From: Salipiger bermudensis
Lineage (GTDB): Bacteria; Pseudomonadota; Alphaproteobacteria; Rhodobacterales; Rhodobacteraceae
Length of the DNA: 64,000 bases
Reading direction: 5' to 3'
Assembly: GCF_019801965.1 (NCBI RefSeq)
Contig: NZ_JAHVIA010000001.1
Coordinates: forward strand, 682,001 to 746,000
A model generated the notes under the pieces. That model worked only from the letters and a program-made list of their open reading frames with translations. It did not search any database and was not told where the DNA came from. Shown piece after piece: positions 16,023 through 24,486 of the stretch. Made by a program: the position numbers and the translations under genes. Numbering within the stretch: the first letter of the stretch is position 1; each line of letters begins with the position of its first letter.

Positions 16023-17126
16023 TCAGCTGGCCTCGGCCGAGACCTCGAAGCCACCGTTGTAGGTCTCGCTTTTCCGACGCACCTGCGAATGCTCGACGAT
16101 GCGCTCGCGCGCGAGGCCGCGGAATTCCTCGATCGAGCCATAGCCCTTGCGGTCGAGATAGGCGCTCAGATCCTGGGTCAGTTCCTGAATCAGCTTCACA
16201 CCGACGCCACCGCTGCCCTTTTCCTCCATCGCGGCGGTGCAGACCTGAAGGTTGCCGGCGCCGTGGACGATGAAGTTGAAGGCCTCTCGGAAGCCGCGGA
16301 TGCCGCCGATGCCGGAAATCGCCTTGTCCGGATAGGCGCGGTGAATGTCGGAGACCCGCTGCAGCGCCTGCGGCAGAATCGCCAGACCGCCAAGACCACC
16401 CGAGGTCACCAGCCCGTCGACCTCGACCTCGAACTTCAGCGTCTCGGGATCCATCAGCGGCAGCGAGGGAAAGGTATTGCACAGCGAAATCGACGACGCA
16501 CCGGCCTCGTAGGCCGCACCGGCCGCGTCGACCAGCGTCGAGGTCGCCGGCGTCAGCTTGACCCAGATCGGAACGCTCACCACGCTCGTCACCGCCTTCA
16601 GGATCGAGCGGATGATGTCTTCGTCATTGGCGATATGCGCGCCCATATCCTTGCGGTCCATATGCGGACAGGAGAGGTTCAATTCGAGCGCGTCGCAGCC
16701 GACATTCACGCAGGCCGTGGCGAGCTTTTTCCAATTGTTCATCTCTTCTTCGCCACCGGCACCGGCCATGATCGAGGCGATGAGCATGCGATCCGGATAG
16801 GTGGTTTTAATTTCCTCCAGATCCGGCAGCCACAATTCGAGCGCCTGATCGGAAATAAGCTCCCAATTCCAGGAGGAATGCGAAACCGTATCAGGCCGCT
16901 TCGTGCGGGAGACATAGGGCTTCTCTTCGCTCGACCGCTGAAAGATGGTCTTGGGTCCGGCGACGTTTTCCACCGGATGCAGGCCGATCGTCTTGGTGAC
17001 GACACCGCCCCAGCCAGCCTCGAAAGCCTTTAGAATCTTGCGCTTGCTTTCCGTCGGCGGGGCAGATGCCAGCACGAAGGGATTGACGAACTCAAGGCCT
17101 GTGAAGGTTGTAGAAAGCGTGCCCAT
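16023..17126 (-). CDS. PreA-like dihydropyrimidine/dihydroorotate dehydrogenase-fold protein lacking the ferredoxin domain
   Basis: The 367-residue sequence is a DHODH-like TIM barrel. FVNPFVLASAPPTE and AFEAGWGGVVTKTIG open it, ALELNLSCPHMDRKDMGAHIA and WVKLTPATST follow, and GIGGIRGFREAFNFIVHGAGNLQVCTAAM is the FMN-phosphate region. These match PreA, the pyrimidine-reducing subunit of the NAD-dependent dihydropyrimidine dehydrogenase. PreA proteins normally continue into a two-[4Fe-4S] ferredoxin domain and reach 410-435 residues; here the protein ends after the barrel, with no CxxCxxC motif. No preT partner lies next to it. It sits beyond the pyrimidine operon on the same strand. Pyrimidine reduction is likely but its electron partner is unclear. 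Confidence 0.75.
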   Translation of the reverse strand: MGTLSTTFTGLEFVNPFVLASAPPTESKRKILKAFEAGWGGVVTKTIGLHPVENVAGPKTIFQRSSEEKPYVSRTKRPDTVSHSSWNWELISDQALELWLPDLEEIKTTYPDRMLIASIMAGAGGEEEMNNWKKLATACVNVGCDALELNLSCPHMDRKDMGAHIANDEDIIRSILKAVTSVVSVPIWVKLTPATSTLVDAAGAAYEAGASSISLCNTFPSLPLMDPETLKFEVEVDGLVTSGGLGGLAILPQALQRVSDIHRAYPDKAISGIGGIRGFREAFNFIVHGAGNLQVCTAAMEEKGSGGVGVKLIQELTQDLSAYLDRKGYGSIEEFRGLARERIVEHSQVRRKSETYNGGFEVSAEAS

Positions 17127-17166
17127 CAGCGTGTTCCCGATTGCGGTTTCTGATATAAGATATTCA

Positions 17167-17185
17167 ACTTTTAGCCTCTAAAAGT
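17167..17185. promoter_or_regulatory. Candidate operator/promoter of the preA-like gene
   Basis: A perfect inverted repeat ACTTTTAG-CCT-CTAAAAGT lies about 40 bases upstream of the preA-like start. On the minus strand it begins inside a TTGACT box and is followed by AT-rich DNA with a weak -10-like GAATAT at 17-base spacing. A repressor bound here would cover the promoter. It does not match the RutR-type site upstream of hyuC, so a different regulator is implied. The role is inferred. Confidence 0.45.
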
Positions 17186-17402
17186 CAACGTTTCTGAGAT
17201 TCTTTCACCCTCTGATCGCAAATTGTGATCTCGAAAGGCGGAAATTGACAATACCCAGGAATGCGCCCGAGAGGCGTGATTAAATTCCACGGGTAATGTC
17301 GGCAATTCTTGAATCCAACCTTGCCGCCAACTGAAAAACGAACCCGTTCCCAGGCTCGATTTCGTTCAGATGCGCGGCCACAGGTCAGACCTGTTTCGCG
17401 GG

Positions 17403-17432
17403 GGAAAGGCGCATTCGCAGATGCGCCTTTCC
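17403..17432 (-). terminator. Hairpin downstream of the pyrimidine ABC operon
   Basis: GGAAAGGCGCAT and ATGCGCCTTTCC form a 12-bp perfect stem around a six-base loop, 20 bases past the stop of the substrate-binding protein gene. There is no long T run, so it could end transcription weakly or protect the mRNA 3' end. Confidence 0.55.
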
Positions 17433-17451
17433 GGATCGCGACCGGCCGGGC

Positions 17452-18444
17452 TTACTCGAGCGCCGCGTCGGTGATCTCGTGGGTCCAGGCGGCCTCGCCC
17501 GGGTTCTCGGTGATCACCGGATCGGCGCCGGCCGAGAGCAGAACCTCGACGGTGCGCTCGAAGTCGGCCGGGTCCAGCGCGCCGTTCGAGCCGGCGGTGA
17601 GCTTGGCGATCTCGCCCATCATGCGCTTCTGGTGAACCTCGGTCTGGGCGCCGGTGGCATCGTTCTCGAGCACGATCTCGGCGGCCTCGTCCGGGTTTTC
17701 CTCGGCGTATTTCCAGCCCTTCATCGAGGCGCGCACGAAGCGGGTCAGCTTGTCGACCATCTCCGGGTCCTCGAGGTTGGCCTCGGTGGTGTAGAGACCG
17801 TCCTCAAGCGTCGAGATGCCCTCGTCCTCATACTTGAAGACCACCAGATCCTCGGGCGTGAGGCCCGCGTCGATCACCTGCCAGTACTCGTTGTAGGTCA
17901 TGGTGGTGGCGCACTCGACCTGCTTCTGCAGCAGCGGATCGACGTTGAAGTTGATCTTCTGGATCGTCACGCCGCCCTCGGAGCCGTCGGTGGCGTAGCC
18001 GAGCTTGGACATCCAGGAATAGAGCGGCAGCTCGTTGCCGAAGAACCAGGTGCCCAGCGTGTGGCCCGGGAAATCCTCGGGGCTCTCGATGCCGTGCTCC
18101 TTGAGGCAGGTCAGCATCAGGCCCGACGACTTGAAGGGCTGCGCGATGTTGACGATCGGCGCGCCGTTCTCGCGGGCGGCCAGCGCCGAGGGAAGCCAAT
18201 CGACCATGACGTCGGCGCCGCCACCGAGCAGCACCTGCACCGGCGCGATGTCGGGACCGCCCGGCTTGATCGTCACGTCGAGGTCTTCCTCCTCGTAGAA
18301 GCCCTTGTCGGCGGCCACGTAGTAGCCCGCGAACTGCGCCTGGGTGACCCACTTGAGCTGCAGCGACAGCTCGTCGGCGGCGTGGGCCGCGCCCGCGGCC
18401 AGCGACAGCACCGCGGCGGTGCCCAGTTTGGTGAGTGTTTTCAT
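17452..18444 (-). CDS. ABC transporter substrate-binding protein, THI5/NMT1 family, probably for a pyrimidine
   Basis: The 330-residue product starts with a clear Sec signal (LSLAAGAAHA, cleavage before ADELS) and then the NMT1/THI5-like fold (LSLQLKWVTQAQFAGYYVAADKGFYEEEDLDV). GGGADVMVDWLPSALAARENG is the ligand region. Family members bind pyrimidine-type or HMP-like ligands. Its place downstream of two permeases, an ATPase, hydantoinase and amidase under a RutR-type operator points to uptake of uracil, thymine or a related compound. The start is fixed by GGAGGT four bases before the ATG. Confidence 0.9.
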   Translation of the reverse strand: MKTLTKLGTAAVLSLAAGAAHAADELSLQLKWVTQAQFAGYYVAADKGFYEEEDLDVTIKPGGPDIAPVQVLLGGGADVMVDWLPSALAARENGAPIVNIAQPFKSSGLMLTCLKEHGIESPEDFPGHTLGTWFFGNELPLYSWMSKLGYATDGSEGGVTIQKINFNVDPLLQKQVECATTMTYNEYWQVIDAGLTPEDLVVFKYEDEGISTLEDGLYTTEANLEDPEMVDKLTRFVRASMKGWKYAEENPDEAAEIVLENDATGAQTEVHQKRMMGEIAKLTAGSNGALDPADFERTVEVLLSAGADPVITENPGEAAWTHEITDAALE

Positions 18445-18496
18445 CGTTACCTCCATGTTGGTCTTTCTTGGTCCTGTTGAGTGTTTGTTGTTGTGG

Positions 18497-19333
18497 TCAG
18501 CCCCGTTGCGAGGGGTGCCAGAAGGTGACGGCCTTCTCGAGCAGCGCCACGCCGCCATAGAAGGCCGAGCCTGCGATCGCCGCAACGACGATCTCGGCCC
18601 AGACGAGATCGAGCTGCAGAAGCCCGACGCTGGTGGAGATCCGGAAGCCCATGCCCCGGATCGGAGAGCCGAAGAACTCGGCGACAATGGCCCCGATCAG
18701 CGCCAGCGTGGTGGCGATCTTGAGGCCGTTGAAGATGAACGGCATCGCCGCCGGCAGCCGCAGCTTGAGCAGCGTCGTCCAGTAGCCCGCGGCATAGGTG
18801 CGCATCAGGTCGCGCTGCATCGACGAGGTGTCGCGCAGGCCCTCGACGGTGTTCACCAGCATCGGGAAGAACACCATGACGACCACCACGGCGGCCTTCG
18901 ACTGCCAGTCGAAGCCGAACCACATGACGAGGATCGGCGCGGTGCCGATGATTGGCAGGGCGGCAACGAAATTGCCCACCGGCAGCAGGCCGCGGCGCAG
19001 GAAGTCGAAGCGGTCGACCACGATGGCGGTACCGAAGGCGGCGGCGCAGCCCATGACGTAGCCGGTCAGCGCGCCCTTCACCACGGTCTGCACGAAATCC
19101 TCCCACAGCACCGCGCCGGAGGTGGCCATGCGCGCCGCGATCACCGAGGGCGCCGGAAGCAGAACCGGGGAGATGCCGAAGCCGCGCACCGCCGCCTCCC
19201 AGACGACGATGATGGTCAGCCCGAAGATGACCGGCACGGCCAGCGTCGTGGCGGTGCTGCGCGGCATCCGCGCCAGCCAGACGTTGAGCGCCGATCCGAT
19301 GATCCAGGCGAGAAGGCCGAGCAGAATCCACAT
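18497..19333 (-). CDS. ABC transporter permease (pyrimidine-type), second
   Basis: A 278-residue permease of the BPD_transp_1 type with about six membrane helices. The EAA loop reads YAAGYWTTLLKLRLPAAMPFIFNGLKIA. Its ATG overlaps the TGA of the other permease by one base. Together the two permeases probably form a heterodimeric membrane channel served by the ATPase upstream and the binding protein downstream. Confidence 0.92.
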   Translation of the reverse strand: MWILLGLLAWIIGSALNVWLARMPRSTATTLAVPVIFGLTIIVVWEAAVRGFGISPVLLPAPSVIAARMATSGAVLWEDFVQTVVKGALTGYVMGCAAAFGTAIVVDRFDFLRRGLLPVGNFVAALPIIGTAPILVMWFGFDWQSKAAVVVVMVFFPMLVNTVEGLRDTSSMQRDLMRTYAAGYWTTLLKLRLPAAMPFIFNGLKIATTLALIGAIVAEFFGSPIRGMGFRISTSVGLLQLDLVWAEIVVAAIAGSAFYGGVALLEKAVTFWHPSQRG

Positions 19334-20193
19334 CACGCCATCCCCATCCGCTTGAGGGTGACGCGCTGCACCAGCCCGATCAGCCCGACCATCGCGGCGG
19401 CGACGAAGGCGGCCATGAACAGCGCCGACCAGATCTGGATGGTCTGGCCGTAGTAGCTTCCCGCCAGCAGGCGCGCGCCAAGGCCCGCCACCGCACCAGT
19501 CGGCAGCTCGCCGACGATGGCGCCGACGAGGCTCGCCGCCATGGCGATCTTCAGCGAGGCGAAGAAATACGGCATCGACGAGGGCAGCCGCAGGCGCAGG
19601 AACTCCTGGCTCTGGGTGGCATTCCAGGTGCGCATCTGGTCGAGCTGCATCATCGAGGGCGCCCGCAGCCCCTTCACCATGCCCACGACCACCGGGAAGA
19701 ACGACAGGTACATCGAGATCATCGCCTTGGGCAGCAGCCCCGAGAGCCCCATGGCGTTCAGCACGACGATGATCATCGGCGCGATGGCGAGGATCGGAAT
19801 GGTCTGGCTGGCGATCACCCAGGGCATCACGCTCATGTCCATCACCCGGACGTAGACGATGCCCACCGCCAGCGCGACGCCCAGCGCCGTGCCCATGGCA
19901 AAGCCCGCCAGCGTGGCGCTGAGCGTCACCCAGGCATGGTAGACGAGGCTGCGCTTCGAGGTGATGTTCTTTTGAACCGTGGTCTCCCACAGCTCGGTCA
20001 CCACCTGGTGCGGCGCCGGCAGGCGCGGCTTGTCCTGGCTCCAGGTCTCGAGCACCAGCTCGGCGCTGCCGATCTCGCGGTCCTGCCGCGCGGCGGTATC
20101 CAGCACCCATTGCGCGTTGAGCCACACGGCGGCGGCGTACCAGATCGCCACGATGACGGCGACGACGGTGAGAACGGGAATCAGGTTTCTCAT
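19333..20193 (-). CDS. ABC transporter permease (pyrimidine-type), first
   Basis: A 286-residue permease with an N-terminal helix, a periplasmic insert of about 45 residues before the core (LDTAARQDREIGSAELVLETW), and the coupling loop TWNATQSQEFLRLRLPSSMPYFFASLKIA. The ATG at 20193 overlaps the TGA of the GNAT gene by four bases and has GGAG eight bases upstream; a GTG three codons earlier is a weaker alternative. It is a paralogue of the following permease. Confidence 0.92.
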   Translation of the reverse strand: MRNLIPVLTVVAVIVAIWYAAAVWLNAQWVLDTAARQDREIGSAELVLETWSQDKPRLPAPHQVVTELWETTVQKNITSKRSLVYHAWVTLSATLAGFAMGTALGVALAVGIVYVRVMDMSVMPWVIASQTIPILAIAPMIIVVLNAMGLSGLLPKAMISMYLSFFPVVVGMVKGLRAPSMMQLDQMRTWNATQSQEFLRLRLPSSMPYFFASLKIAMAASLVGAIVGELPTGAVAGLGARLLAGSYYGQTIQIWSALFMAAFVAAAMVGLIGLVQRVTLKRMGMA

Positions 20194-20627
20194 CCGTGCC
20201 ACTCCATGCGCATCTCGGGCACCGTTTCGGGCGGCTCCGGGGCGATCTCGCCGCCCACCGCGACAAAGCCCTCACGACGGTAGAAGGCCTGCGCCCGGGT
20301 ATTCGTCACATGAGTGTGCAGCCAGAGGAAATCGCGCCCCTGCTTGGCGGCCTCCATCAGCGCCTTGCCACAGCCCTCGCCGGTGCGGGTGCAATAGAGC
20401 GCGCCGACCTTGGCGGTCGCGGGATCGAGCGAGAGGTAGCCCTCGATCGGGTCGCCCACGACCCAGATGATGCGGTCCGGAAACGCCGCTCCGATGAAGC
20501 CCTCGATCGCTTCGGCGCTCTCGGTGCGCGGCATCCAGTCGGTCTCGTCGATCCAGCGGTTGACCACTGCGGCGATGCCCGCGATGTCCTCCTGACCGGC
20601 GCGGCGAGGGGTGAACGGGTCAGTCAT
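20190..20627 (-). CDS. GNAT acetyltransferase embedded in the pyrimidine ABC operon
   Basis: A 145-residue GNAT-fold protein. Residues about 70-115 contain the acetyl-CoA binding region (VGALYCTRTGEGCGKALMEAA), and the C-terminal NTRAQAFYRREGFVAVGG is the usual end of the fold. It overlaps the ATPase stop by eight bases and the first permease by four, so it is firmly part of the operon. I know of no required acetylation in this pathway; modification of a catabolic intermediate is only a guess. The start at MTDPF is preferred over one two codons upstream. Confidence 0.85.
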   Translation of the reverse strand: MTDPFTPRRAGQEDIAGIAAVVNRWIDETDWMPRTESAEAIEGFIGAAFPDRIIWVVGDPIEGYLSLDPATAKVGALYCTRTGEGCGKALMEAAKQGRDFLWLHTHVTNTRAQAFYRREGFVAVGGEIAPEPPETVPEMRMEWHG

Positions 20628-21423
20628 AGGCATGGCCCGCCCGCAGCCCTTCGCGCACCCGGTGCGCGATCTCGAGGAATTCCGGCGTATCGCGGATGTC
20701 GAGCGGGCGCTCCTTCGGCAGCGGGCTCTCGATGACATCGGTGATCCGCCCCGGGCGCGGCGACATCACCACGATCTTGGTCGACAGATAGACCGCCTCG
20801 GGGATCGAGTGTGTGACGAAGCAGATGGTCTTCTGCGTGCGCGCCCAGAGCGCCAGGAGCTGCTCGTTGAGGTGATCGCGCACGATCTCGTCGAGCGCCC
20901 CGAAGGGCTCGTCCATCAGCAGGATGTCGGCCTCGAAGGCCAGCGCCCGGGCGATCGAGGCGCGCTGCTGCATGCCGCCCGAAAGCTGCCAGGGGTACTT
21001 GTTCTCGAACCCCGCCAGCTCGACCAACTCCAGAACCTCGCGAACCCGCTCCGCCTGCGTCGCCTTGTCGTAGCCCATGATCTCCAGCGGCAGCCGGATG
21101 TTGCCGCCGATGGTGCGCCACGGGTAGAGCCCCGCCGCCTGGAAGACGTAGCCATAGGCCCGCGCCTTGCGCGCCGCCTCGGGGCTGACCCCATTGACCA
21201 GCACCTCGCCCGAGGTCGGCTGTTCGAGATCGGCCATCACCCGCAGGAAGGTGGTCTTGCCGCAGCCCGAGGGACCGATGAAGGAGACGAAATCGCCCTT
21301 CCCGACCTCGAGATTGACGTCGCGCAGCGCGTGCACCGGCCCATCATTGGTCTGGAAGGTCAGGTTGAGCGCCTTGGCGGAGATCACCGATGTCTCGGCC
21401 TGCTGGGGCATGGCGTTGGTCAC
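20620..21423 (-). CDS. ABC transporter ATP-binding protein (pyrimidine-type)
   Basis: A 267-residue ATPase of the SsuB/TauB/ThiZ group. Walker A is GPSGCGKTT, the Q-loop lies in YVFQAAGLYPWRT, the signature is LSGGMQQR, Walker B is ILLMDEPFGALDE and the switch histidine is in VTHSIPEA. It energises the two permeases downstream. About 190 bases separate it from the hydantoinase gene, so an internal promoter is possible. Confidence 0.93.
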   Translation of the reverse strand: MTNAMPQQAETSVISAKALNLTFQTNDGPVHALRDVNLEVGKGDFVSFIGPSGCGKTTFLRVMADLEQPTSGEVLVNGVSPEAARKARAYGYVFQAAGLYPWRTIGGNIRLPLEIMGYDKATQAERVREVLELVELAGFENKYPWQLSGGMQQRASIARALAFEADILLMDEPFGALDEIVRDHLNEQLLALWARTQKTICFVTHSIPEAVYLSTKIVVMSPRPGRITDVIESPLPKERPLDIRDTPEFLEIAHRVREGLRAGHAYD

Positions 21424-21615
21424 GCGAGAAGTTCCTCAGTTCTGCCTGTCACGTCGCCGGCCTCTTGGCAGCGACGTGCAGATCCTGCTTGTGGTGGGAC
21501 GCGCCGGCCGGGCGGCGCGATCCGGTCCCATATCGTGCTGCCGCCGATGGCGCGGCTCGGCCCGTCCCGCTCCATAGCGGGGATCGGTGCCGAGCTGCGC
21601 ATCGGCACGCGCCGC

Positions 21616-23070
21616 TCAGACGCCGCTGGCGGGGATGCCGCTGCGCTCAACGGGCCGCGGCGCGGTCAGCTCCTTCCACGAAGACAGCGCCTTGTTGACC
21701 GCCCCCGACGGCGCGCGCTTGACGAACTTGCCGTGGCCCGGCTCCGGCTGCATCTCGCCATCCATCACCGCGACGCGGCCGCGGGTCAGAACGAAGCGCG
21801 GCAGGCCCTTGACCTCCTTGCCCTCGAAGACGTTGTAATCGATCGCCGATTGCTGGGTGGAAGCGCTGATCGTCTTGGTCTTCTCCGGGTCGAGCACGAG
21901 GATGTCGGCATCGGCGCCCACGAGGATCGCGCCCTTCTGCGGGTAGCAGTTGAGGATCTTGGCGATGTTGGTCGAGGTCGCCGCGACGAACTCGTTGGGC
22001 GTCAGACGCCCGGTGCCCACGCCGTAGGTCCAGAGCATCGGGATGCGGTCCTCGAGCCCGCCGGTGCCATTGGGAATCTTGGTGAAATCACCCACGCCAT
22101 AGCGCTTCTGGTCGGTGGTGAAGGCGCAGTGATCGGTGGCCACGCAGGAGAGCGACCCCGAGGCCAGCCCGTTCCACAGGCTGTCCTGGTGCATCTTGTT
22201 GCGGAACGGCGGCGACATCACCCGGCGCGCGGCGTGGTCCCAGTCCTTGTCGAAATACTCGCTCTCGTCGAGCGTCAGGTGCTGGATCAGCGGCTCGCCC
22301 CAGACCCGCTTGCCCTGCATCCGGGCGCGGCGGATGGCCTCGTGGCTGTCCTCGCAGGAGACGTGCACCACATAGAGCGGAACGCCGGCCATGTCGGCGA
22401 TCATGATGGCGCGGTTGGTGGCCTCCCCCTCGACCTGCGGCGGCCGCGAATAAGCATGGCCCTCGGGGCCGGTGTTGCCCTGCGCCAGCAGCTTGGCCGA
22501 CAGCTCGGCAACGACATCACCGTTCTCCGCGTGCACCAGCGGGATGGCACCGAGCTCGGCGCAGCGCTGGAAGCTGGCGTAGAGCTCGTCATCGTTCACC
22601 ATCAGCGCACCCTTGTAGGCCATGAAGTGCTTGAAGGTGGTGATGCCGCGCTGCTTCACCACGGCTTCCATCTCGTTGAAGACCTGCTCCGACCACCAGG
22701 TGATCGCCATGTGGAAGGAATAATCGCAATGCGCGCGGGTGGACTTGTTGTCCCACATCTGCAGCGCGTCGAGCAGCCCCTGCCCCGGGCTCGGCAGGGC
22801 GAAATCCACCACCATGGTGGTGCCGCCCGCAAGCGCCGCGCGGGTGCCGCTTTCGAAATCGTCGGCGCTGTAGGTGCCCATGAAGGGCATCTCGAGATGG
22901 GTGTGCGGGTCGATCCCGCCCGGCATCACGTAGCAGCCGGTGGCATCCAACACCTCGTCGCCATTGAGGTCGGGGCCGATCTCGATGATCTTGCCGCCCT
23001 CGACCAGCACATCGGCCTCGTAGCTCAGATCCGCGGTGACGATGGTGCCGTTCTTGATGACTGTGGTCAT
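21616..23070 (-). CDS. hydA: Dihydropyrimidinase / D-hydantoinase
   Basis: This 484-residue amidohydrolase opens the dihydropyrimidine ring to N-carbamoyl-beta-amino acids, the second step of reductive pyrimidine breakdown. The metal site shows HxH at H56/H58 (GGIDPHTHLEMPF), the carboxylated lysine K153 (HFMAYKGALMV), and later histidines in PLVHAENGD and YVVHVSCEDSHEA. Length is normal for the family. The ATG has GGGAG upstream; the longer reading adds an unlikely 32-residue leader. It is followed in the pathway by the amidase encoded just upstream in the operon. Confidence 0.94.
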   Translation of the reverse strand: MTTVIKNGTIVTADLSYEADVLVEGGKIIEIGPDLNGDEVLDATGCYVMPGGIDPHTHLEMPFMGTYSADDFESGTRAALAGGTTMVVDFALPSPGQGLLDALQMWDNKSTRAHCDYSFHMAITWWSEQVFNEMEAVVKQRGITTFKHFMAYKGALMVNDDELYASFQRCAELGAIPLVHAENGDVVAELSAKLLAQGNTGPEGHAYSRPPQVEGEATNRAIMIADMAGVPLYVVHVSCEDSHEAIRRARMQGKRVWGEPLIQHLTLDESEYFDKDWDHAARRVMSPPFRNKMHQDSLWNGLASGSLSCVATDHCAFTTDQKRYGVGDFTKIPNGTGGLEDRIPMLWTYGVGTGRLTPNEFVAATSTNIAKILNCYPQKGAILVGADADILVLDPEKTKTISASTQQSAIDYNVFEGKEVKGLPRFVLTRGRVAVMDGEMQPEPGHGKFVKRAPSGAVNKALSSWKELTAPRPVERSGIPASGV

Positions 23071-23089
23071 GTCTCTTGCTCCCTGTCCC

Positions 23090-23167
23090 AGGGGCGCTCC
23101 CCCCCGGTCATCTTCTGTCTTCTTCTGGCCGGAAATATCCCGGGGGTGTGGGGGCAGCGCCCCCACG
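23090..23167. repeat. Dispersed intergenic GC-rich element, copy B
   Basis: Between the amidase and hydantoinase genes lies TTCTTCTGGCCGGAAATATCC followed by CGGGGG and the inverted repeat GGGGGCAGCGCCCCC. It is the same family as the copies near 5.0, 50.4 and 57.0 kb, though here it sits inside a same-strand operon. The hairpin could attenuate read-through or alter mRNA processing. Confidence 0.6.
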
Positions 23168-23176
23168 TCTCTCTGC

Positions 23177-24427
23177 CTACTCGACGATCTCCGCCGTCTC
23201 GAGCACCGCGTGCAGCAGCACCTCGGCGCCGGCGGTGGCCCATTCCTTCGAGATGTCCTCGGCCTCGTTATGCGACAGCCCGCCGACGCAGGGGCACATG
23301 ATCATCGTGGCCGGTGCCACCTTGGCGGCCCAGCAGGCGTCGTGCCCGGCGCCGGAAATCAGGTTCATGTGCGAATGGCCGAGCTTCTCGGCTGACTTGC
23401 GGACGTTTTCGACCAGCTCCGGGTCGAAGGTCACCGGGTCGAAGTGACCGACCGGCTCGACCGAGCAGCCGACGCCGATCTCCTCGCAGATCTCCGCGGC
23501 GCGTTTCTCGACCTCGGCCCGCATGCCGTCGAGCTTGTCCTGGTCGGGCGAGCGGATATCGACGGTGAACACCACCGTGCCCGGCAGCACGTTGCGCGAG
23601 TTGGGCGAGAACTGCATCTGCCCGACACCGCCCACCGCATTCGGCTGGGCGGCCATCGCCACCTCCTGCACCATCTCGAGGATGCGCGCCATGGCGAGGC
23701 CGGCATTGACCCGCATCGCCATCGGCGTGGAGCCGGTATGCGCCTCGCGCCCGGTCAGCGTGAACTCGAGCCACCACAGGCCCTGGCAATGGGTGACGAC
23801 GCCAATATCCTTGCCTTCGGCCTCGAGGATCGGGCCCTGCTCGATATGCAGCTCGTAATAGGCATGCATCTTGCGGGCGCCGGTCTCCTCGTCACCCTTC
23901 CAGCCGATGCGCGCCAGTTCCTCGCCATAACTCTTGCCCTCGAGATCCTTGCGCCCGTAGGCGTAGTCCTGGCTGTGCACACCGGCGAAGACACCCGAGG
24001 CCAGCATGGCGGGGGCAAAGCGCGCGCCCTCCTCGTTGGCCCAGTTGACGACCACGATCGGGTGCTTGGTCTTGATGTCGAGATCGTTCAACGAGCGCAC
24101 CGCCTCGAGCGCGCCGAGCACGCCCAGGACGCCGTCATACTTGCCGCCGGTCGGCTGGGTATCGAGGTGGCTGCCGACATAGACCGGCAGCGCATCGGGG
24201 TCGGTGCCCTCACGGGTCATGAACATGGTGCCCATCTGGTCGACCCCCATGCTCAGTCCGGCCTCGTCGCACCACGACTTGAAGAGGTCGCGGCCCGCGG
24301 CATCCTCATCGGTGAGGGTCTGGCGGTTGTTGCCGCCGGCAACACCCGGGCCGATCTTGGCCATCTCCATCAGGCTGTCCCACAACCGATCGCCATCGAT
24401 CCGGAGGTTCTCTCCCGGTGCCGCCAT
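23177..24427 (-). CDS. hyuC: Zn-dependent hydantoinase/carbamoylase amidase (probable N-carbamoyl-beta-alanine amidohydrolase)
   Basis: A 416-residue M20-type metallo-amidase that removes the carbamoyl group from N-carbamoyl amino acids, the third step of reductive pyrimidine catabolism. Metal ligands are visible in YVGSHLDTQPTGGKYDGVLG and in NWANEEGARFAPAM; ISGAGHDACWAAKVAP is the C-terminal catalytic region. The ATG at 24427 has GGGAG seven bases upstream. It is the first gene after the RutR-type operator. Homologues include allantoate amidohydrolase, but the pairing with hydantoinase favours beta-ureidopropionase activity. Confidence 0.92.
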   Translation of the reverse strand: MAAPGENLRIDGDRLWDSLMEMAKIGPGVAGGNNRQTLTDEDAAGRDLFKSWCDEAGLSMGVDQMGTMFMTREGTDPDALPVYVGSHLDTQPTGGKYDGVLGVLGALEAVRSLNDLDIKTKHPIVVVNWANEEGARFAPAMLASGVFAGVHSQDYAYGRKDLEGKSYGEELARIGWKGDEETGARKMHAYYELHIEQGPILEAEGKDIGVVTHCQGLWWLEFTLTGREAHTGSTPMAMRVNAGLAMARILEMVQEVAMAAQPNAVGGVGQMQFSPNSRNVLPGTVVFTVDIRSPDQDKLDGMRAEVEKRAAEICEEIGVGCSVEPVGHFDPVTFDPELVENVRKSAEKLGHSHMNLISGAGHDACWAAKVAPATMIMCPCVGGLSHNEAEDISKEWATAGAEVLLHAVLETAEIVE

Positions 24428-24486
24428 TCTCTTACTCCCTCTGCCGCTGGTTCTTTGCGCGTTCAATGTGCGATGCGCGTCTGTTT

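Larger units (their letters stand above)
17127..17451. other. 325-base intergenic region, AT-richer than surroundings
   Basis: No coding frame is convincing here. The half next to preA is AT-rich and holds a perfect inverted repeat and a possible promoter. The half next to the substrate-binding protein gene holds a long hairpin. This separates preA from the pyrimidine ABC operon into its own transcription unit. Confidence 0.6.

Noticed and set aside
20611-23301. A very long open frame on the plus strand opposite the ABC ATPase and hydantoinase
   Set aside because: It is antisense to well-supported enzymes with intact motifs, its translation is rich in Arg/Ala/His without domains, and long shadow frames are expected at this GC content.
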